Shown: one piece after another, positions 25,805 through 32,829 of the stretch
Layout: every line of letters starts with the position of its first letter
How positions within the stretch are numbered: the stretch's first letter is position 1
Assembly: GCA_030949565.1 (NCBI GenBank)
Contig: JAUZSK010000014.1
Location: 1 to 64,000, forward strand
Direction: 5' to 3'
Source of the DNA: Enterobacterales bacterium
GTDB lineage: Bacteria > Pseudomonadota > Gammaproteobacteria > Enterobacterales > Kangiellaceae
DNA: 64,000 bases
Made by a program: the position numbers and the translations under genes
The notes under the pieces: generated by a model
The model's database searches: none
What the model was told of the DNA's origin: nothing
What the model saw: only the letters and a program-made list of their open reading frames with translations

Positions 25805-27520
25805 CTACTTAACAAAAACTTTTACTAGTAGAACAACTATCACCACCAGACTAATGCCCAAAGCGATACTCAGTTTTTTACTGTGGTCCACATTGGACTT
25901 TTGAGCGATGGGTGCTTTTTTCTTGATTTTTGTTTTTTTCTCTTGATGCTGTTGTTGCATAGCGGTCGTATTTTTTTCTTTTTTAGTGCCTAAGCGGGAT
26001 ATTTTTTGCAATTCAACCAGTATTTGTTGAGCTGTTGTTGGGCGGTTAACCGGATCAATGGCTAACATTTGGTCAATCAATTTTTGTAGTCTAAAGGAGG
26101 GTTTTAACCTAGTGTGGGATTTCTTACCACCGATAGCAAATCCATAAAGCATATGATGAAAAATAGCACCCATGCAGTAGATATCATATTGCTCACTATA
26201 GGCTTGTTTTGAAGGTGGGTGGTATTTCGCGATATTGGCTTGTTCATCTGCAGTGCTTCTGATTTGTCCAAAGTCACCGATTTTTATATTTTGTTGCTGG
26301 TCAAATAGGATATTTTCCGGAGATAGGTTGCAATGTTTTATATTATTTTTATGAGCGAAAGTCATGGCCGACGCAATTTGACAAGCTTGCGATAAAAACT
26401 CTGGCTCTTCCATTTCCTGTAATAGTTGGTTGGCTAAGCTGCCTCCGGAAAGATATTCACTGATCTGAATGAAGTTACCACCGCTATTGGCTGCCGCATA
26501 AATTTGTACAATATTAGGGTGCTTAATACTGCATAAAAGTCGCGCATGTTTCAATCCATCGAGGCTGGCTTTCTGCTGTTTGATTACCAGCAATTTTTGA
26601 TTGGATTTTTTCTGGAAAAGGTAAACCCGCTTTTGATGCGTTTTGCAAAGAACATCAAGCAGATCAAATGAGGCACTGAGATCTTTAGTATCGTTTTTTG
26701 CTTCTTCGATATTGGTCTTATTTAAGTGACTACCTTGCGAAATTCTAAGTAGGTGGTCCCTCACGTCGGCTAAATCAGCATAGCGTTTATCGGGCTCAGG
26801 ATGACAACATTTTTCGATTAGTTGCATTAAGTCTTTAGAGTTTTCAATTTGTGGTATATCTGAAACTAAGTTATCCGACAGCGATAAATTCTCCGCCGCG
26901 TTCAATTGAAACAGATCTTTCAGCAGCTTACCAAAGGAATAGATGTCACTGGCAATTGTGGCGTTGGCATAATTACCTTCTTGCTCTGGTGCAATATAAC
27001 CTTCAGTTCCAATAATAGTGGTTCTTGTTCGTTGGGTTTGGTCTTTGGTTTTGGTTAGTGCGATACCAAAGTCTAAAATTTTAGGATGGCCGTGTTGATC
27101 AATAATTACATTTGCTGGTTTAATATCTCGATGAATCACGTGATTTTTATGAGCGTAGGCTAAACCTTTACAAATTTGAATGGCGATATCAATTTGCTTA
27201 CCGAAGGGCAAAGTCGCTCCTGTGACTAATTGTGATAGGTCGATACCATTAATTTTTTCCATCACAAAATAGGGTTGTGAATCTTCACTGATACCCTTAT
27301 CAAAAACCTGCACGATGTTCGGATGATTTAACTGAGCAATGATAAGTGATTCTCGCTCAAAAAGATCCATCGCTTCACTGTGATCAAGTAGTGAGCGACT
27401 TAAAAATTTTATAGCAACCGGCCGATTTAGCGATATTTGAGTAGCATCGTATATTTTTGCCATGCCACCGCTGGCTAATTGCTGCTTTATTTCATATCCT
27501 GTGAGGCTAGGTAGTGGCAT
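25805..27520 (-). CDS. Membrane Ser/Thr protein kinase fused to a pseudokinase
   Basis: A 571-residue protein with two kinase domains. Domain 1 (residues 8-260) is a complete Hanks-type PknB-like kinase: glycine loop LASGGMAKIYDA, VAIK Lys38, HRDIKPAN Asp132, DFG Asp150, and GTEGYIAPEQ. Domain 2 (about 287-500) lacks a glycine loop and has HCNLSPEN (Asn398 in place of the catalytic Asp), while Lys314 and DFG 416-418 remain; it should be inactive or very weak. A basic linker and a single C-terminal membrane helix (about 548-568) follow. The convergent triple-FHA gene also encodes a tail-anchored protein, implying a shared membrane signalling pair. Confidence 0.88.
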   Translation of the reverse strand: MPLPSLTGYEIKQQLASGGMAKIYDATQISLNRPVAIKFLSRSLLDHSEAMDLFERESLIIAQLNHPNIVQVFDKGISEDSQPYFVMEKINGIDLSQLVTGATLPFGKQIDIAIQICKGLAYAHKNHVIHRDIKPANVIIDQHGHPKILDFGIALTKTKDQTQRTRTTIIGTEGYIAPEQEGNYANATIASDIYSFGKLLKDLFQLNAAENLSLSDNLVSDIPQIENSKDLMQLIEKCCHPEPDKRYADLADVRDHLLRISQGSHLNKTNIEEAKNDTKDLSASFDLLDVLCKTHQKRVYLFQKKSNQKLLVIKQQKASLDGLKHARLLCSIKHPNIVQIYAAANSGGNFIQISEYLSGGSLANQLLQEMEEPEFLSQACQIASAMTFAHKNNIKHCNLSPENILFDQQQNIKIGDFGQIRSTADEQANIAKYHPPSKQAYSEQYDIYCMGAIFHHMLYGFAIGGKKSHTRLKPSFRLQKLIDQMLAIDPVNRPTTAQQILVELQKISRLGTKKEKNTTAMQQQHQEKKTKIKKKAPIAQKSNVDHSKKLSIALGISLVVIVVLLVKVFVK

Positions 27521-27834
27521 AACTATTTGATTATATTGGTTTTTAACCTATTTTCCTTTTTAATATAGGGGGAGTGGCGATCATTAGCTTTTATTCTTTT
27601 GAATTTGCCTTAAGTTTAGATGGCTTTTGCGCTTTTTACCCAATTAATCTTGCAATCAATCGCCATCTAAAGGCTGAATAAATTGTGCTATAGTATAATG
27701 AAGCTTTAGAATGATAAGTTAGCTTGGGGTTTGCGCCAATAAACCATAGCAAGAATCGGGTTTTGATCTTAAGGCTGAAAGTCTTGACCTGCAATCTGTT
27801 CAAATAATTCCATTAGAAAGCGGCCTTTAAAACG
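27521..27834. other. Intergenic region between kinase and small exported protein
   Basis: Divergent promoter region with no coding frame. It contains a 10-bp perfect inverted repeat TTTAGATGGC/GCCATCTAAA (27615-27624 and 27662-27671) and a TATAAT at 27694-27699 directed to the right, with no convincing -35 hexamer. Confidence 0.45.
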
Positions 27835-28293
27835 ATGAAAAAATTACTGGTATTTACAATTTTGCTTACAATAATCTTGGCCGGCATTGGTTATGCTGTT
27901 TATTCGGATCCTGATTTTAAACGGCAACAAATCTTTATTTACACCCTAAAGAGCTTTGCTAAGCAGCTCAAACCGTTGGAATCTCAGTATAAACTTAAAC
28001 AAGTAATGCTACCTCAGCGTACAAGCTTTACTGTTTCTTATACCGATGCAGAGGGACAGCAGAAAATTGATATGATGATGCAAGTCGAAGCTAAACTGGT
28101 TCGGTTAAGCTACCCCAAAGAGGGTGATTTAGACGGTGAGACGATTGTATTAGAACCTGTCATCAAACAACAGAAAGTGCTATGGAAGTGTTTAAACGGT
28201 AGTTTGTTAACACGTTATCGGATTAAAGACTGCCGTCTTGGATACGCGGTTGACCTGCACCAGATAGAGGCCAAGCTGCTGCCGAACTTTTAG
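27835..28293 (+). CDS. Small membrane-anchored/exported protein with pilin-like C-terminal loop
   Basis: A 152-residue protein with an N-terminal hydrophobic helix (MKKLLVFTILLTIILAGIGYAV). The C-terminal third (ETIVLEP...KVLWKCLNGSLLTRYRIKDC) resembles the disulfide loop region of type IV pilins, where a W-x-C is followed by a second Cys near the end. The pilin prepilin-peptidase motif (GFTLxE) is absent. Function unknown. The stop overlaps the last four bases of the convergent ctlX-like gene. Confidence 0.6.
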   Translation: MKKLLVFTILLTIILAGIGYAVYSDPDFKRQQIFIYTLKSFAKQLKPLESQYKLKQVMLPQRTSFTVSYTDAEGQQKIDMMMQVEAKLVRLSYPKEGDLDGETIVLEPVIKQQKVLWKCLNGSLLTRYRIKDCRLGYAVDLHQIEAKLLPNF

Positions 28294-29255
28294 CTATTAA
28301 TTCTGCTTAGAAAATTCTCCGCTAGCATACAACGTGCGCTGCCACCACCGACTTGCTCGATTGTCTCTATGGCTAACACGGCTAAGCTGCCATGTTGTTC
28401 AAGACAATTTCTTTGTTCACGGGTAAAGCCGTTATAGGCAGCGCGAGATAAGGCAATCACCGCTTGTCCTTTGGGGTCTATCAATTGTAAAAGATTACCG
28501 CAAAAATAATGTCCCATCTGTTGCTCGCTGATAAGCAATAGATCATTCACTGAGTTTTCTAGTTGCTGAATCACAGTTTTTCGCTGCTCTTGGCTAATCA
28601 CTGAATCCGCTAGTATTGCAAAATCCTGGCCACAGGACATCACCACATTGCTATGGTAAACCGAGTTTCCGAGTTGGCTAGAGGTATTAAATTTAACTGC
28701 TTGGTAACCTATTTGTTGGCTATATTGGTCGACTGCACTACTGACACATCGTTCTGAAATAGCGGTGTATACTTGCCGCGAAGGATGGTGAAACACCAAT
28801 GCACCGGTGCCTTCCAATATTTGGTCTGGCTTTAGAATTGGTCGTAGGTCACAGGTTTCAGTCACTTGATAACCGCTCTTATTTAATTGCACTATGAGGT
28901 TATCAATCTGTATTTCATGCTGACGGTTAGGTGTTTTCATTGGAAAGATGGTGAGCTGTCCCTTTGAACTTGTCGAAAACCAATTATTAGGAAATATGGC
29001 ATCCGGTTGAGCGATGTTGGACGGTGATTTATCCAGTGTAATAATATCGATCGCCAGTTTTTGTAAAACCTTTTGTGCTTGTTCAAATTCTTGCATGGCT
29101 TTGGTTTGAATCTGTTGGTCTGATTGGCAGGGCTTTTGTTGAAAAGAGTTATCGACTGCCGTTTGTGGGTTAAAACCAAAATCAATAGGTTTTACCATAA
29201 CCACCGACGAGGCTAAGTGGGGTTGAGTATTATTTGAGTGGTTTGATTTAAGCAT
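28290..29255 (-). CDS. ctlX: Arginine-deiminase-family hydrolase, CtlX type
   Basis: A 321-residue guanidine-group-modifying (pentein) enzyme. Landmarks: VVMVKPIDFGFNP at the start, DAIFPNNWFST (about 87-97), EGTGALVFHHPSRQVYTAIS (Glu-Gly-Thr-Gly substrate loop), FNTSSQLGNSVYHSNVVMSC with His, and the C-terminal catalytic cysteine in GGGSARCMLAENFL. CtlX proteins are linked to citrulline use; others of the clade are dimethylarginine hydrolase-like. Divergent from an alanine-dehydrogenase-like gene, which suggests amino-acid catabolism; no ornithine or carbamoyl-phosphate genes are adjacent. Confidence 0.8.
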   Translation of the reverse strand: MLKSNHSNNTQPHLASSVVMVKPIDFGFNPQTAVDNSFQQKPCQSDQQIQTKAMQEFEQAQKVLQKLAIDIITLDKSPSNIAQPDAIFPNNWFSTSSKGQLTIFPMKTPNRQHEIQIDNLIVQLNKSGYQVTETCDLRPILKPDQILEGTGALVFHHPSRQVYTAISERCVSSAVDQYSQQIGYQAVKFNTSSQLGNSVYHSNVVMSCGQDFAILADSVISQEQRKTVIQQLENSVNDLLLISEQQMGHYFCGNLLQLIDPKGQAVIALSRAAYNGFTREQRNCLEQHGSLAVLAIETIEQVGGGSARCMLAENFLSRINS

Positions 29256-29543
29256 TAATAATGATTCACTATTTTGTTGCTGATCAATCGGATACTAAGA
29301 CAAATGTTGATTAAATCAAGTTGTTCTTTAGGTCACTCTATTTTACCGGATGTCATCTTGAGTTTAAACTATTTCTTACTCCAGCCTACAGGCAATAATT
29401 TCATCGACTAGTATCAAGCGGATTAAAATTGAGTATTATCAAGGACCCTTATTGAAAGTTGGAATAAGGATTAAAAGATTTAAGCAAAAATTCGTGTTAT
29501 GCTCAGATTTTAATATCGATGATTGAATCAGAGTAGAACAACC

Positions 29544-30971
29544 ATGACACAAACCTTTCTGCGTTATCCCTCCATCGCTCTTGTTAAAGAAATTGAATCA
29601 CCTGAAAATCCTGGTGGGTTAGAAAAGCGTGTCGCTTTGATACCTAGCGATGTCGGTAAATTGGTTGAAGCTGGGGTCGAAGTCTATGTTGAAAAAGGCG
29701 CTGGAAATGGTGTGGGTTTTAGTGATGAAGAATACATTAAGAATAACGCCATCATGCAATCGGCGGATCAGATATACCGCGATAAATCGTTGATTATTAA
29801 GTTTAAAGGCCCAGCGCTTTCTTCGATTGCACAAATGAACTCCGCTAGCACCTTGTTCTGCATGGCACATTTTCACTCCTATCCAGAAAGAGCAAAAATG
29901 CTACAAGATAAGCGTATCAATGTTATCGCGATGGAAGAAATACTAGAGTCACCAAAGTGTGAATCTGAAGAGCGAATTCTTGGGCGTGTGGCTATGAAGT
30001 CAGCATTAACCCCTTTTTTTAACAACAATAGTGTCGGTGGATTGCGAGTCAGAGTGATTGGCTGGAGTGAAAGACTTCGAGGCGCCATTAATCGCTGCGG
30101 TAATCGTAATCCACGGTCCTTACAAGTGATTCAACCCTCACTCACATTTGATGAGCTTGATGCTATCGGTGACGATGCTCTTTATTTTTATGATAGCCAA
30201 AGTTTTAAAGACACTAATGCTATTCTCAGTCGGTTACGCGGCTTAAAAACCCATCTATTTGATCTCACTGAATTTGAATCAACCCTAGGTCAACAAGCCA
30301 TTGCTGAATATCGAAAGGATCATCCACCGGCTCCATTTGGAATTCGTCGGATTCAATGTTTACATGAAACCGGAAGGGCCGGTGCGCGCTATGGTTTAGG
30401 GTTATTGGCCGATAGCAAGCCTTCACTAACTAGGGAAAAAACTAAAGCCGTGATCCTTGGCTATGGCAATGTGGCTCAGGGAGCACTAGATGAATTGTAT
30501 CAACAAGGGGTCAAAGCAATTCCGCTGTTAGGCCGAGCTCATACCGCCAAAGGGCGAATCGATTATTGGCTGAAAAATGCTGATATTGTGATTAATGGTG
30601 CTGAGCAATCGGCCGAGTTAAGAGGTAAGAATTTTTTAATCAGTAATTCGCATATCAAGGAATTAATTCCCAATCACTCAGTTGTTATCGATCTGGTTGG
30701 TGGCAGTCCTACCAATCGAAGCCCGGTAGAAGCGGTACTCAGTTGTAGCTTTTTAACTAAGCCTTATTTTGTTCAAGACGATGTTTTGGTTTCTTCCCTA
30801 TGGGGTTGGCCAATGATGGGCATGATGCGCGAAACTGCCATTCGTTATTCGGGGCAAATCGTTGATGTACTAATCGGCCGAGAGCTATTAATTGAAGGTT
30901 TAGGGTATTTAACACCCGGTGTTGAGCGGGCTCTAGTTTGTGGACCTTTTTCATCCCTAAACAATCAATAA
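29544..30971 (+). CDS. Alanine dehydrogenase / PNT N-domain family NAD-dependent dehydrogenase
   Basis: A 475-residue protein from ATG 29544; an upstream TTG at 29523 would add seven residues. The N-terminal AlaDH/PNT domain is seen in IALVKEIESPENPGGLEKRV, VALIPSDVGKLVEAGVEVYV and VEKGAGNGVGFSDEEY. A Rossmann loop follows late (AVILGYGNVAQGALDEL, about 305-320). An insert of about 120 residues between domains makes it longer than alanine dehydrogenase (about 370), so a saccharopine- or opine-dehydrogenase-like reaction is also possible. It probably oxidises or forms an amino acid with NAD(H). A hairpin terminator follows. Confidence 0.7.
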   Translation: MTQTFLRYPSIALVKEIESPENPGGLEKRVALIPSDVGKLVEAGVEVYVEKGAGNGVGFSDEEYIKNNAIMQSADQIYRDKSLIIKFKGPALSSIAQMNSASTLFCMAHFHSYPERAKMLQDKRINVIAMEEILESPKCESEERILGRVAMKSALTPFFNNNSVGGLRVRVIGWSERLRGAINRCGNRNPRSLQVIQPSLTFDELDAIGDDALYFYDSQSFKDTNAILSRLRGLKTHLFDLTEFESTLGQQAIAEYRKDHPPAPFGIRRIQCLHETGRAGARYGLGLLADSKPSLTREKTKAVILGYGNVAQGALDELYQQGVKAIPLLGRAHTAKGRIDYWLKNADIVINGAEQSAELRGKNFLISNSHIKELIPNHSVVIDLVGGSPTNRSPVEAVLSCSFLTKPYFVQDDVLVSSLWGWPMMGMMRETAIRYSGQIVDVLIGRELLIEGLGYLTPGVERALVCGPFSSLNNQ

Positions 30972-31000
30972 AGATCTCATCTAGTTTCATTCACAATTAT

Positions 31001-31036
31001 TAGCGAGTACGCACAAAGTGTAACTCGCTGGTTTTT
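31001..31036 (+). terminator. Hairpin terminator after the dehydrogenase gene
   Basis: AGCGAGT and ACTCGCT form a perfect 7-bp stem with a 14-base loop, followed by GGTTTTT. The long loop makes it weaker than other terminators in the window. Confidence 0.55.
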
Positions 31037-31102
31037 GAAAATTTTCTTCGCCCTTCGTTTTTTATTTTTACAGAGTAAACAGTCACTTTAACTTAATAAA
31101 TA

Positions 31103-31144
31103 TTGATCCTGATCAAGGCAAAGAAATTGATATCCTCCTATCCT
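31103..31144 (+). promoter_or_regulatory. FNR/ANR-type box with class II promoter geometry
   Basis: TTGATCCTGATCAA at 31103-31116 is a perfect match to the FNR consensus TTGAT-N4-ATCAA. A -10-like hexamer TATCCT lies at 31139-31144. If transcription starts at 31151 the box is centred at -41.5, the classic position for FNR activation. The only gene it can serve on this strand is the haem-containing barrel protein at 31293, so oxygen-limitation control is likely. Sequence and spacing are seen; activation is inferred. Confidence 0.7.
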
Positions 31145-31292
31145 AGAAATGCAAAAAAAGTGTTCTTTCGATGTCCTGCCCGCCGTTGTTTGCTACGGAC
31201 AAGCCCATCCCAAGTACTGAATTAACGAACTAAGAATGTTAATCAGCTAGGGTAGTTGTATTCTCTACTTGATTCATTCGTGGAGAGACAAA

Positions 31293-32450
31293 ATGAAAAT
31301 CAATACACTTACATTATTTGGGGCTACCTTTCTGTTAATAATAGCTTCCCTAAACGTTAAGGCTATTCCTGCATTTGCAAGAAAAACTGGCGTCGCTTGT
31401 TCTGGCTGTCATACTGCTGTTCCATCCTTAAATTCTTTTGGAAGAAAATTCAAAACCAATGGGTACCGTGTAGCAGCGGGACAACTTCCGGCGAGAAAAT
31501 TTAATGACTATCTAAACTTGGATAAATCTTTTCCGATTGCAGCCGCTTTTAGCTCGTTGCCGTATGATAAGAGCAAAAATGGAGAAACTAATGTTGCTGC
31601 GATTAATGAACTTGAATTATTTGTTGCCGGTTCATTCGGAAAAAATTGGTCAGGATTTCTAGAGTTTGCTGGAGGCCCTGGTGAGCCTGCGGGGGTAGAC
31701 CACGGTCAAATAAGTTATGCCGTTTCTCCTAAACTCAACCTACAAATTGCCTGGGGACCCACTTTTTGGAGTGATCCTTACGACACGCTGACTCATATGC
31801 GAAGGATTACAATTAGTAAAAGCTCAATTATTGGTAGCGAATTTGGCGGTGCGGATGGACCCGTGGGAGAGAATCGTTCATACATCAGCGCCAATGGTTA
31901 TTTGACCGACAAGCTTTATTATTCCGTGGGTTTTGGTAGCCAGATTGATAATGCCGCTGGTACCGATCCACAAACCACCACAGGAAGAATTGCTTTTGAT
32001 ATAACGCCAAATATAATGATAGGTGCATTTACGGTAAATGGTACTTGCACTATCGTTAGTGGCAGTAGTTTTTGCCAATTGGCTGATAGAGATTACAGCA
32101 GAAGCGGTGTTGATTTTCAAGCGGATGTCAATAATTGGAGATTCACGGGCGTTTATTTAAAGGCAACCGATGATAATGAATTAGCAACTGCATCTGAGAG
32201 CAATAAAGCGGTTACCGGTCGAATTCTGTATGCGGTAGAAGAAGATGGTCGTCCGGTTTGGGTTCCTTATCTTCAGATCGACAAGCATGAACTGTTTAAC
32301 GGTAGTGAATCGATTACTGATACTAGTTTTGGTGTGATCTATTATTTTGATGAAAATATAAAAGGTACCTTGGAATATATTGATACTGCCGGTGCGGGTA
32401 GTAGGCCGGATGATGCGAGAACGACCTTCGAGTTATCCGCTTATTTCTAG
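31293..32450 (+). CDS. Outer-membrane barrel-like protein with N-terminal c-type haem motif
   Basis: A 385-residue exported protein. ATG 31293 is chosen because GGAGA at 31282-31286 precedes it and a signal peptide follows (about 1-24, ending LNVKA). One CxxCH haem-attachment motif lies right after the signal (ARKTGVACSGCHTAVPSL). The remainder (about 60-385) is a series of amphipathic strands with Gly and aromatics (GSFGKNWSGFLEFAGG, KLYYSVGFGSQIDN, GVIYYFDENIKGTLEYI) ending in aromatic FELSAYF, so an outer-membrane barrel. A haem placed at the periplasmic mouth of a barrel suggests electron transfer to or from the outer membrane. An FNR box lies upstream. A terminator follows. Confidence 0.75.
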   Translation: MKINTLTLFGATFLLIIASLNVKAIPAFARKTGVACSGCHTAVPSLNSFGRKFKTNGYRVAAGQLPARKFNDYLNLDKSFPIAAAFSSLPYDKSKNGETNVAAINELELFVAGSFGKNWSGFLEFAGGPGEPAGVDHGQISYAVSPKLNLQIAWGPTFWSDPYDTLTHMRRITISKSSIIGSEFGGADGPVGENRSYISANGYLTDKLYYSVGFGSQIDNAAGTDPQTTTGRIAFDITPNIMIGAFTVNGTCTIVSGSSFCQLADRDYSRSGVDFQADVNNWRFTGVYLKATDDNELATASESNKAVTGRILYAVEEDGRPVWVPYLQIDKHELFNGSESITDTSFGVIYYFDENIKGTLEYIDTAGAGSRPDDARTTFELSAYF

Positions 32451-32829
32451 ATAAATATCCATTCAACAACTGAATAAGGCTGGGCTTTGCTCGGCCTTTT
32501 TTATTGGCTAAAGAATATGCTAAACACCCATTAAGTATGGGCTTGTCTGATGTTAACATCCCATTTATCCGATTCCTAAGAGAAATAATTATCATTTAAT
32601 AGCAAAAAGTTCTTTAAATTGATCCTTTTTAGAGTTATTTTGCATAGTTGGAAGATCTTTATTTTGCATCAGCGCAATCCTGAGACTCAGCGAGGTTGAT
32701 ATAAATAAGACGACTCACTGCTTCAGTGATCTTTCAACTGGTTGTTGTAGGTAATTTAAACCAGAGTTAAGGGAGTCATTAGAATAACTATTTTTAATGA
32801 CCAATTAAGCGTTCAAAAGAGGAATTGAC
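32451..32829. other. Intergenic region before the TonB receptor
   Basis: Holds the terminator of the preceding gene and an AT-rich leader. No coding frame. A Fur-like AT-rich patch (AATAATTATCATTTAAT near 32584) was examined and not accepted. Promoter of the receptor gene not identified; a RBS GAGGAA is visible at 32818-32823. Confidence 0.4.
32476..32502 (+). terminator. Rho-independent terminator
   Basis: AAGGCTGGGC and GCTCGGCCTT pair over ten positions with two G-T pairs and a TTT loop, followed by six T; 25 bases after the haem-barrel gene. Confidence 0.8.

Larger units (their letters stand above)
30972..31292. other. Intergenic regulatory region before the haem-barrel gene
   Basis: Contains the terminator of the dehydrogenase gene on the left, an FNR-type box with a well-spaced -10 element in the middle, and about 140 bases of untranslated leader up to ATG 31293. 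No coding frame. No leader structure was recognised. Confidence 0.5.

Noticed and set aside
32581-32605. Fur-box-like AT-rich sequence ahead of the TonB receptor
   Set aside because: Only two NATWAT-like hexamers can be placed, more than 200 bases from the start codon, and the receptor is not clearly an iron-siderophore type.
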